Source: Microbacterium ginsengisoli (GTDB lineage Bacteria > Actinomycetota > Actinomycetes > Actinomycetales > Microbacteriaceae). Taken from it: a stretch of 64,000 nt of DNA. The notes beneath the pieces are model-generated. The model ran no database searches and had not been told where the DNA came from. It saw only the letters and a program-made list of their open reading frames with translations. Of the stretch, positions 1 to 8,264 are shown one piece after another (position 1 is the first letter of the stretch; every line of letters starts with the position of its first letter). The DNA lies in assembly GCF_000956535.1 (NCBI RefSeq), contig NZ_JYIY01000078.1, forward strand, positions 1 to 64,000, written 5' to 3'. The translations under genes were made by a program, and so were the position numbers.

Positions 1-59
1 CAGAAAGGGCGGGGGGTGTCGAGAGCGCCGGGGGTTCTCGACACCCCCCGCCCTTTCTG
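1..59 (-). terminator. Perfect 24-bp hairpin downstream of hpaI
   Basis: Bases 1-24 and 36-59 are exact reverse complements around an 11-base loop. The arms start CAGAAAGGGCGGGG and end CCGCCCTTTCTG. The hairpin lies 11 bases beyond the hpaI stop, so it can end the catabolic operon. The stem is longer than most actinobacterial terminators, and a copy of a dispersed palindromic repeat is an alternative reading. The window begins inside or at the edge of this structure, so what lies beyond is not visible. Confidence 0.65.
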
Positions 60-70
60 TCAGCGACGCG

Positions 71-889
71 TCAGTAGCCGGCGCGGGGCGCCGCGTCGTC
101 GCCCGGCACGAAGCGGGCGGCGAGGGCCTCGGAACCGCGGGCGAGCAGGGTGACATCGGCGCCCACGAGCACGAACGACGCGCCCGCGGCGATGTAGGCA
201 TCGGCGACAGCCGGGTCGAACGCGTTCACGCCGACCGGCTTCCCGGCCGCGCGGACCGCGTCGAACGCCCGGTGTACGGCCGCCACGACATCGGGATGAG
301 TCTGCTGGCCGAGCACGCCCATCGATGCCGCCAGGTCGCTCGGACCCACGAACACACCGTCGACGCCGTCGACCGCTGCGATCTCGGCGGCCGCGGCCAC
401 GCCCTCGGCCGTTTCGATCTGCACCAACAGCGAGACGTGCCGGTCGGCGTCGGCGAGATAGTCGTCGACGCGGTTCCAGCGTGCCGAGCGGGCGAGCGCC
501 GAGCCGACGCCGCGGCGACCGTGGGGCGGGTAGCGCACATCGGCGACGAGCTCGGCGGCCTGCGCGGCCGAGGACACCATCGGCACGAGCACCGTCTGCG
601 CGCCGAGATCGAGCACCTGCTTGATGGTGACGGTGTCGCCGATCGGCACCCGTACGACGGATGTCACGGGGTACGACGCCACCGCCTGCAGCTGCGCGAG
701 CACATCGGCGAGGCCGTTGGGGGAGTGCTCCATGTCGATGAGCACCCAGTCCAGGCCCGACCCCGCACAGATCTCGGCGACGAGCGGCGAGCCGGTGCAG
801 GCCCAGATGCCCGCCAGCGCGCGCGGCGACGAAGAGGCGCGCTGCGCCGCGAGCACATCGCGCAGGGTCGGGGTCAGGCGAAGCGGCAC
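71..889 (-). CDS. hpaI: 4-hydroxy-2-oxoheptanedioate aldolase (HpcH/HpaI family)
   Basis: This class II pyruvate aldolase would split 4-hydroxy-2-oxoheptane-1,7-dioate into pyruvate and succinic semialdehyde, the last step of the homoprotocatechuate meta pathway. The 272-residue product has the family landmarks: IDMEHSPN with the catalytic His at about residue 55, a Glu in QIETAEG, and an Asp in FVGPSDLAASMG for the divalent metal. The GTG start at 889 overlaps the hydratase gene by 16 bases, and no ATG fits the N-terminus as well. It is the last gene of the minus-strand operon and is followed by the hairpin at 1-59. The related HpcH/citrate-lyase-like 2-keto-3-deoxy aldolases act on other hydroxy-oxo acids, but the neighbours favour the HpaI substrate. 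Confidence 0.9.
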   Translation of the reverse strand: MPLRLTPTLRDVLAAQRASSSPRALAGIWACTGSPLVAEICAGSGLDWVLIDMEHSPNGLADVLAQLQAVASYPVTSVVRVPIGDTVTIKQVLDLGAQTVLVPMVSSAAQAAELVADVRYPPHGRRGVGSALARSARWNRVDDYLADADRHVSLLVQIETAEGVAAAAEIAAVDGVDGVFVGPSDLAASMGVLGQQTHPDVVAAVHRAFDAVRAAGKPVGVNAFDPAVADAYIAAGASFVLVGADVTLLARGSEALAARFVPGDDAAPRAGY

Positions 890-1659
890 GAGATGACCCC
901 CAGCGGTCCGTAGTCGGCGAGCACGGTGTCGCCGCGCGAGATCCACGTCGGGCGGGTGAACGAGCCCGCCAGGATGATCTCCCCCGCCTCGAGCCGGGCG
1001 CCGTGCTGGTGCAGCTTGTTCGCGAGCCACGCCACCCCGAGGGCGGGGTGGCCGAGGATGCCGGCCGCGACACCGGTCTCCTCGATCGTCTCGTTGCGGT
1101 ACAGCAGGGCCGAGATCCAGCGAAGGTCGACAGCGTCTGGGGCGACCGGCGACCCGCCCAGCACCATGCCGCCGTAGGCGGCATTGTCGCTGATCGTGTC
1201 GACGATCGTGCGCCCGTCGAGCTCGATGTGGGAGTTCAGCACCTCGAGTGCCGGTGTCACGTACTCGGTTGCCCGCAGCACGTCGAACACCGAGCAGTGC
1301 GGACCCTCGAGAGGGGCGGCCAGCACGAACGCCAGCTCGACCTCGATGCGCACGTTCGAGAACGCGTCGAACGGGATCGTCGCGCCGCTCTCCCACACCG
1401 TGTCGTCGAACATCACTCCGTAGTCGGGCTCGGTGATGCCGGTCGCCTGCTGCATCGCCCGCGACGTCAGCCCGATCTTGCGGCCGACGAGGCGACGGCC
1501 CGCCGCAAGGCTGCGGTCGCGCCATACGCCCTGGATGGCGTAGGAGTCCTCGACGGTCGCGTCGGGGTGGCGCGCCGTGATGCGCGGCACGACACGCTTC
1601 TCGCGGTCGGCGACCGCGAGCTCCTCGGCGAGCGAGGCGATGACCTCGGGGGGCAGCAT
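874..1659 (-). CDS. hpaH: 2-oxo-hept-4-ene-1,7-dioate hydratase
   Basis: The 261-residue protein belongs to the 2-keto-4-pentenoate hydratase (HpcG/HpaH/MhpD) family. It would add water to 2-oxohept-4-ene-1,7-dioate to make the HpaI substrate, using Mg2+. Visible landmarks are VGRKIGLTS near residue 55, the acidic metal-ligand stretch VRIEVELAFVL near 105, and the conserved GNE-like loop GHPALGVAWLANKL near 205. The ATG at 1659 is preceded by a GGAGA ribosome-binding site. Its stop lies inside the start region of hpaI, which fits translational coupling. MhpD and XylJ homologues share the fold. The HpaH assignment rests on gene order between an HPC dioxygenase and HpaI. Confidence 0.9.
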   Translation of the reverse strand: MLPPEVIASLAEELAVADREKRVVPRITARHPDATVEDSYAIQGVWRDRSLAAGRRLVGRKIGLTSRAMQQATGITEPDYGVMFDDTVWESGATIPFDAFSNVRIEVELAFVLAAPLEGPHCSVFDVLRATEYVTPALEVLNSHIELDGRTIVDTISDNAAYGGMVLGGSPVAPDAVDLRWISALLYRNETIEETGVAAGILGHPALGVAWLANKLHQHGARLEAGEIILAGSFTRPTWISRGDTVLADYGPLGVISCRFA

Positions 1660-1685
1660 CCGGATGTCTCCTCTCGCCCTGAACG

Positions 1686-2837
1686 CTACAGCTGCGCGCC
1701 GAGCTTGAACTCGCCTGCGGCGACGCTCTCCTCGTCGCGTCGCGTGTAGGAGAAGCCGTCGGCGCCGATCGTGACCGCCATCTCCGAGGCGTCCGTGCGT
1801 GCCACGACGGGCTTCGGGTTGCCGTCGAGGTCGAGCACGAGCGACGCGTCGGTGTACCACGACGGCACGACGGGGTTGCCCCACCAGTCGCGGCGCTGGT
1901 TGTCGTGCACGTCCCACGTCACGACCGGGTTGTCGGGGTCGCCCGTGTAGTAGTCCTGCGTGTAGATCTCGACGCGGTGGCCGTCGGGGTCGCGCAGGTA
2001 GAGGTAGAACGCGTTCGAGACGCCGTGGCGACCCGGTCCCCGCTCGATCGCGTCCGAGCGGCGGAGGGCACCGAGCTTGTCGCAGATCGCGAGGATGTTG
2101 TGCTTCTCGTGGGTCGAGAAGGCGACGTGATGCATGCGGGGGCCGTCGCCGCCGGTCATGGCGGTGTCGTGCACGGTGGGCTTGCGGCGCATCCACGCGG
2201 CGTAGACGGTGCCCTCGTCGTCTTGGATGTCCTCGGTCACCCGGAAGCCGAGATCCTGCATGAACGCGACCGCGCGGGGCACGTCGGGGGTGACCTGGTT
2301 GAAGTGGTCGAGACGCACGAGCGCGCCCGGGGTGTACAGGTCGTAGCGCCAGGCGAGACGCTCGACGTGCTCGACCTCGTAGAAGAACTCGTACGGGAAG
2401 CCGAGCGGGTCCTCGACGCGCACCGACTCGCCGATGCCCTTCGTGAAGCCCTCCGCACGACGTTCGACGCGGCATCCGAGCTCGGTGTAGAACGCGACCG
2501 CGCGGTCGAGGTCCTCGGGCGTGCGCACGCGGTACGAGAACGCGGCGACGGCGGCGACCGGGCCCTGACGCAGCACCAGGTTGTGGTGGATGAACTCCTC
2601 CATCGAGCGGAGGTAGACCGTGTTCTCGTCCTCCTCGGTGACCACGAGGTCCAGCACGTCGACGTAGAACTCGCGCGACGCGGCGAGGTCGGTCACGACG
2701 AGCTCCATGTACGCGCACCGCAGGATGTCGGGTGCCGGCGAGGTCGGCGTGGGCACCGGGTTGTCGGTGCGGATCGGCGCCTCCTGGGAGACGTAGAAGC
2801 CCGACGAGGTCAGGGTGCGGTCTTCGGGATTGGTCAT
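1686..2837 (-). CDS. hpaD: 3,4-dihydroxyphenylacetate (homoprotocatechuate) 2,3-dioxygenase
   Basis: This is the extradiol ring-cleavage enzyme of the vicinal-oxygen-chelate type. It opens homoprotocatechuate to 5-carboxymethyl-2-hydroxymuconate semialdehyde with Fe(II) or Mn(II). The 383-residue sequence has two tandem VOC modules (about 40-160 and 170-310). Metal ligands are readable as His178 (RLDHFN), His237 (MHHVAF) and Glu290 (HRVEIYTQDYY). Their spacing of 59 and 53 residues matches what I recall for the Brevibacterium fuscum enzyme (His155, His214, Glu267). Length and sequence also resemble MndD of Arthrobacter. Protocatechuate 2,3-dioxygenases of the Pra type are related, but the HpaI and SSADH partners argue for homoprotocatechuate. 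Confidence 0.92.
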   Translation of the reverse strand: MTNPEDRTLTSSGFYVSQEAPIRTDNPVPTPTSPAPDILRCAYMELVVTDLAASREFYVDVLDLVVTEEDENTVYLRSMEEFIHHNLVLRQGPVAAVAAFSYRVRTPEDLDRAVAFYTELGCRVERRAEGFTKGIGESVRVEDPLGFPYEFFYEVEHVERLAWRYDLYTPGALVRLDHFNQVTPDVPRAVAFMQDLGFRVTEDIQDDEGTVYAAWMRRKPTVHDTAMTGGDGPRMHHVAFSTHEKHNILAICDKLGALRRSDAIERGPGRHGVSNAFYLYLRDPDGHRVEIYTQDYYTGDPDNPVVTWDVHDNQRRDWWGNPVVPSWYTDASLVLDLDGNPKPVVARTDASEMAVTIGADGFSYTRRDEESVAAGEFKLGAQL

Positions 2838-2871
2838 GTCAGCGTCCTTGCTCGATGGTGGGAAGAAGAAG

Positions 2872-2900
2872 GGATGCCGCGGCGACTGCCCGCGGCATCC
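2872..2900 (-). other. Intercistronic hairpin between hpaE and hpaD
   Basis: GGATGCCGCGG (2872-2882) pairs perfectly with CCGCGGCATCC (2890-2900) around a 7-base loop, just downstream of the hpaE stop. It may stabilise the upstream message or reduce read-through. The arm is the same word that is over-represented throughout this window. Confidence 0.5.
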
Positions 2901-2903
2901 GGG

Positions 2904-4436
2904 TCAGTGGTGGGTGCTCGCGCCCTTGCCGAAGGTCGGGTTGTGCACCTCGCCGAGGGTGATGTGCACGGCCTGCTGCTCGGTGTAGAAGTCGATGGAG
3001 CGGTAGCCGCCCTCGTGGCCGAGGCCGGACGCCTTCACGCCGCCGAACGGAGTGCGCAGGTCCCGCACGTTGTTGGAGTTCAGCCACACCATGCCGGCGT
3101 CGATCGCCTGCGCGAAGTTGTGGGCGCGCTTCAGGTCGTTCGTCCACACGTAGGCGGCGAGTCCGTAGCGCACGCCGTTGGCGAGGGCGAGGGCCTCCTC
3201 GTCGGAGTCGAACGGCGTGATCGCCACGACCGGGCCGAAGATCTCCTCCTGGAAGATGCGCGCGTCGGGGGCGACGTCGGCGAACACCGTCGGCGACACG
3301 AAGTTGCCCGTCTCGAAGCCCTCCGGACGGGACCCGCCCGCGACCAGGCGCCCCTCGGACTTGCCGATCTCGACGTAGCTCATGACCTTCGCGTAGTGCT
3401 CCGGGTGCACGAGCGCGCCGACCTCCGTGGCGGGGTCGTGCGGGTAGCCCACCGTCACGCGCTTCGCCTGTGCCGCGTAGCGCTCGACGAACTCGTCGTA
3501 GATCCCGCGCTCGACGAGGATGCGGCTGCCGGCGGTGCAGCGCTCGCCGTTGAGGGAGAACACCCCGAAGATGGTCGCGTCGATCGCGGCATCCAGGTCG
3601 GCGTCGGCGAACACGATCGCCGGGCTCTTGCCGCCGAGCTCCATCGACAGGCCCTTGAGGAACGGGGCCGCGTTGCCGAAGATGATCTGGCCGGTGCGGC
3701 TCTCGCCGGTGAAGGAGATCAGCGGCACGTCCGGGTGCTTCACGAGGGCGTCGCCGGCGTCCTCGCCGAGACCGTTCACGAGGTTGAAGACGCCCTGCGG
3801 CAGGCCGGCTTCTTCGAAGATGCCGGCCCACAGCGACGCCGACAGCGGCGTGAACTCGGCGGGCTTGAGCACCACGGTGTTGCCGGTGGCGAGCGCGGGG
3901 GCGAGCTTCCACGACTCGAGCATGAACGGGGTGTTCCACGGGGTGATGAGACCCGCGACGCCGATCGGCTTGCGGTTCACGTAGTTGATCTGGCGTCCCG
4001 GCACTTTGTAGGTGTCGTCGGCCTGGGCGACGATCAGGTCGGCGAAGAAGCGGAAGTTCTCGGCGGCGCGGCGCGCCTGGCCGAGCGCCTGTGTGATCGG
4101 CAGCCCCGAGTCGAACGACTCCAGCTCGGCGAGGCGGGCGTCGCGGGTTTCGACGATGTCGGCGATGCGGGTGAGCACGCGGGCGCGTTCGCGCGGCAGC
4201 ATCCGCGGCCACGGACCCTCGTCGAATGCGCGGCGCGCGGCGGCGACGGCGCGGTCGATGTCGGCCTTCTTGCCGGCGGCGGCCTGCAGGTACACCTCGT
4301 TCGAGACCGGGTCGAGCACGTCGAACGTGTCGCCGTCGATCGAGTCGACGAAGGCGCCGTCGATGTAGTGCTGAATGCGCGTGGGCAGATCGGCGGGAAC
4401 GTGGTGGGTGTCGAGTGCGACGGTGGTGTCGGACAT
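2904..4436 (-). CDS. hpaE: 5-carboxymethyl-2-hydroxymuconate-semialdehyde dehydrogenase
   Basis: A 510-residue NAD-dependent aldehyde dehydrogenase that would oxidise the HpaD product to 5-carboxymethyl-2-hydroxymuconate. The canonical residues are present: the ITPWNTPF nucleotide-site segment near 165, Glu266 in SMELGGKSP, and nucleophile Cys300 in NGERCTAGSR. The C-terminus carries the TPFGGVKASGLGHEGG segment typical of the HpaE/HpcC subgroup. The ATG at 4436 follows a GAGGAGG ribosome-binding site. It lies 17 bases downstream of the GntR gene and 66 bases upstream of hpaD, so it is almost certainly cotranscribed with them. Confidence 0.92.
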   Translation of the reverse strand: MSDTTVALDTHHVPADLPTRIQHYIDGAFVDSIDGDTFDVLDPVSNEVYLQAAAGKKADIDRAVAAARRAFDEGPWPRMLPRERARVLTRIADIVETRDARLAELESFDSGLPITQALGQARRAAENFRFFADLIVAQADDTYKVPGRQINYVNRKPIGVAGLITPWNTPFMLESWKLAPALATGNTVVLKPAEFTPLSASLWAGIFEEAGLPQGVFNLVNGLGEDAGDALVKHPDVPLISFTGESRTGQIIFGNAAPFLKGLSMELGGKSPAIVFADADLDAAIDATIFGVFSLNGERCTAGSRILVERGIYDEFVERYAAQAKRVTVGYPHDPATEVGALVHPEHYAKVMSYVEIGKSEGRLVAGGSRPEGFETGNFVSPTVFADVAPDARIFQEEIFGPVVAITPFDSDEEALALANGVRYGLAAYVWTNDLKRAHNFAQAIDAGMVWLNSNNVRDLRTPFGGVKASGLGHEGGYRSIDFYTEQQAVHITLGEVHNPTFGKGASTHH

Positions 4437-4453
4437 GGGACCTCCTCGAAGGG

Positions 4454-5170
4454 TCAGAAGGCGGGAAGCCCGAGGGCTTCGTCGGGGTGTTCGTGGATCA
4501 TGTAGGCGTCGAGCGTGGCGGAGCGGTGGCGGCGGGCCGCCTTCTCGATCTCGCCGAGGGGGGCGCCCTGCTCGATGAGCAGCACGATGTTCTCGTGCTC
4601 GTGCACCGACTCCTGGGCGCGGCCCGGGACGAAGCTGAACGTCGAGTCGCGCAGATGGCCGAGCCGGCCCCACTCCGCCTCGACGAGCTCGAGCATGCGG
4701 GGGTTCGCGCACTTCGAGAACAGCGTCGAGTGGAACTCGTGGTTGAGACTCGTGAACGCGCGGGGGTCGAAGCTGTCGAGGGTCTCGATCATCAGTTCGT
4801 TGATGCGGCGGGCCCGGCGCAGGTCGTCGGCCGTGAGCCGGCGGGCGGCGAGCGCTGTGGCCGTCCCCTCGAGGATGCTCAGGGCCTGCATGCTGTAGCG
4901 GTACTGCGTGTCGTCGACCATCGAGACCCGCGCGCCGACGTTGCGCTCGAAGGTCACCAGCCCCTCGGCCTCGAGCTGCCGGATCGCCTCGCGCACCGGC
5001 ACCACGCTCATGTCGAGCTCGCCCGCGATGCCGCCGAGCACCAGGCGGTGGCCGGGCGCGAACAAGCCGCTCGCGATGCGCTCCTTGATGAAGTGGTACG
5101 CCTGCTGCGACTTGCTCAGGTCGGCGAGGCGCTCGGCGCCCCGCTCGCTCGTCAGTTCGTCTCGCGCCAT
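4454..5170 (-). CDS. GntR-family (FCD subfamily) repressor of the hpa operon
   Basis: The 238-residue protein has an N-terminal winged-helix GntR domain (about 18-85, including VVPVREAIRQLEAEGLV) and a C-terminal FCD ligand domain (about 95-230). The FCD domain carries a His-rich metal site spread over LNHEFHSTLF, VHEHENI and HRSATLDAYMIHEH. Such regulators usually sense carboxylic acids and bind TnGTnnACnA-type boxes. Matching palindromes occur upstream of hpaG, mobA and gabD. The ATG at 5170 gives a 19-base overlap with the upstream fusion gene. A second ATG at 5191 would add seven residues. Sitting inside the operon it probably controls, it should be autoregulated. The inducer is unknown. 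Confidence 0.85.
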   Translation of the reverse strand: MARDELTSERGAERLADLSKSQQAYHFIKERIASGLFAPGHRLVLGGIAGELDMSVVPVREAIRQLEAEGLVTFERNVGARVSMVDDTQYRYSMQALSILEGTATALAARRLTADDLRRARRINELMIETLDSFDPRAFTSLNHEFHSTLFSKCANPRMLELVEAEWGRLGHLRDSTFSFVPGRAQESVHEHENIVLLIEQGAPLGEIEKAARRHRSATLDAYMIHEHPDEALGLPAF

Positions 5171-6648
5171 GCGCGGTACCTCGCCTTCCACTCCTCGTTG
5201 GGCGGGAAGAGGCCGTCGACGGGATGTCCCTCCCGCACGCGGTCCGCCACCCAGGCATCCTCCTCCTCCTGTGCGAGGGCCGCCTCGACGACCTCCGCGA
5301 CCAGGGCGGGTGGGATGACGATGACACCGTCGGCGTCGCCGACGATGACGTCTCCGGGCTGCACGACGGTGCCGCCGCAGGCGATCGTGACGTCGACGTC
5401 CCAGGGCACGTGGCGGCGTCCGAGCACGGCGGGGTGGGCGCCCACCGTGTAGACCGGGATGCCCACGGCGGTGACGGCGTCGGCGTCGCGCACGCCGCCG
5501 TCGGTGACGACGCCGGCCGCGCCGCGCGCCTGAGCGCGCAGTGCGAGGATGTCGCCGAGCGTGCCGGAGCCGCTCTCGCCACGGGCCTCGATGACGATGA
5601 CCTCACCCGGTCGCACGTCGTCGAAGGCGCGCTTCTGCGCGTTGTAGCCGCCGCCGTGCGAGGCGAACAGGTCTTCGCGATGCGGGAGGAAGCGCAGCGT
5701 CTTGGCGAGTCCTACGAGCTTCTGATCGGGATGCAGCGGCCGCACGCCGTCGATCGTCACGTTGTTGAGCCCGCGCTTGCGCAGCTGCGCCGAGAGGCCG
5801 GCGACCGGGGTGAGGGCGAGCTTCGCCCGCAGGTCGTCGTCGAGGGCGAACGGGCGGGGGAGCGGCGGGAGGCCCGCCTCCTCGCGCGATCCCCAGGCCT
5901 CGGCGCGCTGGGTGTCGTCGACCGCGGGAAGCGAGCCGAGGGTCTCGTCGAAGACGTCGTCGCCCTCGACCACGCGCGAGCGCAGGCGGCCCGACGTGGG
6001 GGAGCCCGCGGCATCCGGGGCGTCGACCTCGACCTCGACGACGGACCCCGGGCGCACGACGGACGAGCCCGCCGGGGTGCCGGTGAGGATGACGTCACCG
6101 CGCTCGAGCGTCATGTGCTGGGCGAGGTCGGCGACGATCTGGGCCAGGGGGAAGATGAGGTCGGCGGTGGTGTCGTCCTGCGCGAGGACGCCGTCGACCC
6201 AGGTGCGCACGCGCAGCGCGGCGGGGTCGACGGTGCGCGCGTCGATGAGGCCGGGCCCGATCGGGGTGAACCCGTCGCGGCCCTTGGAGCGCACGTTGGA
6301 TCCCTTGTCGACGGCGCGGAGGTCGTACACGCCGACGTCGTTCGAGGCGGTGACCCACCCGACGTGCGCCCAGGCGTCGGCGAGCGTCACCCGGTGGGCG
6401 GGGGTGCCGATCACGAGCGCGATCTCGCCCTCGAAGGCGAGCAGCTCGGTGCCGGCGGGGCGCACGAGCACGCCGTCGGTGGGGGCGAGGGTGCTCGACG
6501 GCTTCAGGAAGTAGCTCGGCTGCGCAGGCCGGCGGCCCCGCTGGTCGGCGCGGGACGCGTAGCTGAGGTGCACGGCGATGACCTTGCCAGGCCTCGTCGG
6601 CAGTGCCGCGAACCGCGGATCGGCCGCGGTATCGGTGTCGTGAGTCAT
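5152..6648 (-). CDS. Fumarylacetoacetate-hydrolase-type decarboxylase/isomerase fused to an RraA-like domain
   Basis: The 498-residue protein has two unrelated domains. Residues about 20-265 are an FAH domain with metal ligands in FEGEIALVIG (Glu73, Glu75) and SNDVGVYD (Asp104), plus the SKGRDGFTPIGP signature. That is the fold used by HpaG for 5-oxo-pent-3-ene-1,2,5-tricarboxylate decarboxylation and isomerisation. Residues about 280-495 are an RraA/HMG-aldolase-like domain with GDILALRAQ, DGGVRDADAV (Arg387, Asp388) and a GDVIVGDADGV stretch. Classic HpaG is a tandem of two FAH domains. Here the second is replaced, and no hpaF isomerase gene is nearby. It is the first gene of the operon. 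The ATG at 6648 follows AGGGAG. Exact reactions are inferred. Confidence 0.82.
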   Translation of the reverse strand: MTHDTDTAADPRFAALPTRPGKVIAVHLSYASRADQRGRRPAQPSYFLKPSSTLAPTDGVLVRPAGTELLAFEGEIALVIGTPAHRVTLADAWAHVGWVTASNDVGVYDLRAVDKGSNVRSKGRDGFTPIGPGLIDARTVDPAALRVRTWVDGVLAQDDTTADLIFPLAQIVADLAQHMTLERGDVILTGTPAGSSVVRPGSVVEVEVDAPDAAGSPTSGRLRSRVVEGDDVFDETLGSLPAVDDTQRAEAWGSREEAGLPPLPRPFALDDDLRAKLALTPVAGLSAQLRKRGLNNVTIDGVRPLHPDQKLVGLAKTLRFLPHREDLFASHGGGYNAQKRAFDDVRPGEVIVIEARGESGSGTLGDILALRAQARGAAGVVTDGGVRDADAVTAVGIPVYTVGAHPAVLGRRHVPWDVDVTIACGGTVVQPGDVIVGDADGVIVIPPALVAEVVEAALAQEEEDAWVADRVREGHPVDGLFPPNEEWKARYRAWRETN

Positions 6649-6667
6649 GAGCTCCCTCGCTCTTGCG

Positions 6668-6689
6668 TCGTATTCGAAATCGTATATGA
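6668..6689. promoter_or_regulatory. Two GntR-type boxes in the hpa/MHS divergent promoter
   Basis: TCGTATTCGA (6668-6677) and TCGTATATGA (6680-6689) are tandem near-palindromes in the 117-base gap between the divergent fusion gene and transporter gene. They resemble the perfect box TCGTATACGA found at 9023 and 14762. They are likely operators for the GntR/FCD regulator at 4454-5170. Binding is inferred. Confidence 0.6.
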
Positions 6690-6765
6690 TCAACCGCACA
6701 CCGGCAAGCCGCACCATCACCCTGCCGGAGACGATGAAGTCCCCTTGACGAAGGAGTCACCGCGC

Positions 6766-8148
6766 ATGAGCGCAGAAGCACAGCAGGGCTTGACGCCCAC
6801 CGGAACCATCGCGTCGGCGGTCGACCGTCGACGCGTCGTCTTCGCCACAGTCGTCGGCACCACGGTCGAGTGGTACGACTTCTTCATCTACGCCTCGGCC
6901 GCCGGACTCGTGTTCGGCGAGCTGTTCTTCAAGCCGGCCGGTGCCGGCGTCGCCACGATCCTCTCGTTCCTCACGGTGGGGATCAGCTTCCTGTTCCGTC
7001 CGCTCGGAGCATTCCTCGCGGGCCATTTCGGCGATCGCATCGGCCGTCGCCGCGTGCTCGTCCTCACGCTCATCCTGATGGGCGCCGCGACGGCGCTCAT
7101 CGGACTTCTGCCGACGTACTCGGCGATCGGGATCGGCGCGCCGCTCATCCTCATCCTGCTCCGCGTCCTGCAGGGCATCTCCGCCGGAGGCGAATGGGGT
7201 GGCGCCGTCCTGATGGCCGTCGAGCACGCGCCGCGCACGAAGCGCGGTCTCTTCGGGGCCTCGCCCCAGATCGGCGTGCCGATCGGGCTTCTGCTCGCGT
7301 CCGGCGTGATGGCCCTTATGGCGCTCATCGCACGCGGGGACGCATTCCTCGCGTGGGGATGGCGAGTGCCGTTCCTGCTCAGCATCGTGCTCATCTTCAT
7401 CGGCTACTGGGTGCGTCGTCGCGTCGAGGAGAGCCCGGTCTTCGTCGAGATCGCCGAGCGCAAGGAGCAGACGCGCATGCCCATCGTGCAGCTGTTCCGG
7501 CGTCACGCCCTGCTCGTCATCATCGCGGCGCTCGTCTTCGCCGGCAACAACGCGGTCGGGTACATGACGACCGGCGGCTACATCCAGAACTACGCCACCG
7601 ACCCGAAGGGTCCGATCGCGCTCGACCGTGAACCGGTGCTCTGGGCGGTCGCCGGATCCGCTGTCACATGGCTCATCGCCACGTGGGTCGCGGGATGGCT
7701 CAGCGACCGCATCGGGCGTCGCACCACCTACATCATCGGATGGGTCGCCCAGCTTGTCGGCGTCTTCACCCTGTTCCCGCTCGTGAACAGCGGCAGCGTG
7801 GGCGCTCTGTTCCTCGGACTCGCCATCCTCACGATCGGACTGGGGTTCACCTACGGTCCTCAGGCGGCCCTGTACTCCGAGCTGTTCCCCGCCTCGATCC
7901 GTTTCTCCGGGGTGTCGATCTCGTACGCGCTCGGGGCGATCCTCGGTGGCGCGTTCGCTCCGACCATTGCGACGGCGCTCGTGCAGGCCACCGGCTCGAC
8001 CCTGTCGGTCACGGTCTACCTCGCCGGCATGACGGTGATCGGCCTGATCGCGACGCTCCTCTTGCGCGATCGCAGCGGCATCCCGCTCGGCCCCGAGCAT
8101 GAGGCCGAGCAGGCGAAGAGCCCGATCTACGGAGCGGCGCGCGGCTGA
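6766..8148 (+). CDS. MHS-family MFS transporter, probable aromatic acid uptake
   Basis: The 460-residue protein has about 12 hydrophobic segments. It has the metabolite:H+ symporter hallmarks TTVEWYDFFIYASAAG at the first helix, GHFGDRIGRRRVLVL in the 2-3 loop and RVLQGISAGGEWGGAVL in helix 5. Members import organic acids such as shikimate, citrate or aromatic acids with protons. It is divergent from the hpa operon and shares a promoter region with two GntR boxes, so the likely cargo is the pathway substrate. The ATG at 6766 is preceded by AAGGAG. A strong hairpin follows the stop. The substrate cannot be read from sequence. Confidence 0.85.
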   Translation: MSAEAQQGLTPTGTIASAVDRRRVVFATVVGTTVEWYDFFIYASAAGLVFGELFFKPAGAGVATILSFLTVGISFLFRPLGAFLAGHFGDRIGRRRVLVLTLILMGAATALIGLLPTYSAIGIGAPLILILLRVLQGISAGGEWGGAVLMAVEHAPRTKRGLFGASPQIGVPIGLLLASGVMALMALIARGDAFLAWGWRVPFLLSIVLIFIGYWVRRRVEESPVFVEIAERKEQTRMPIVQLFRRHALLVIIAALVFAGNNAVGYMTTGGYIQNYATDPKGPIALDREPVLWAVAGSAVTWLIATWVAGWLSDRIGRRTTYIIGWVAQLVGVFTLFPLVNSGSVGALFLGLAILTIGLGFTYGPQAALYSELFPASIRFSGVSISYALGAILGGAFAPTIATALVQATGSTLSVTVYLAGMTVIGLIATLLLRDRSGIPLGPEHEAEQAKSPIYGAARG

Positions 8149-8157
8149 CGCGTTTCG

Positions 8158-8202
8158 CGACGAGGCCCGCACGTCCGAGGAGTCGGGGTGCGGGCCTCGT
8201 CG
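8158..8202 (+). terminator. Hairpin terminator after the MHS transporter
   Basis: CGACGAGGCCCGCAC (8158-8172) pairs perfectly with 8188-8202 around a 15-base loop, ten bases after the transporter stop. It also lies downstream of the convergent IclR gene, so it may act in both directions. Confidence 0.75.
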
Positions 8203-8264
8203 TCGCGCCCGACCGGGCGTCGTCGAGGTGTTCCGCCTGGTGACCCCCGCCGCGCGCTGATCCG

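Noticed and set aside
1686..2837. Protocatechuate 2,3-dioxygenase (Pra-type) instead of an HPC dioxygenase
   Set aside because: The two are related and MobA would make protocatechuate. However, the following HpaE-, HpaH- and HpaI-type enzymes and SSADH lead to succinic semialdehyde, as in the HPC route, and no decarboxylase or acetaldehyde branch is present.
1905..4505. Long plus-strand open frame of 866 codons opposite hpaD and hpaE
   Set aside because: It is antisense to two well-supported enzymes. Its translation is rich in Arg, His, Gly and Val with no domain, as expected from the GC-rich third positions of the real genes.
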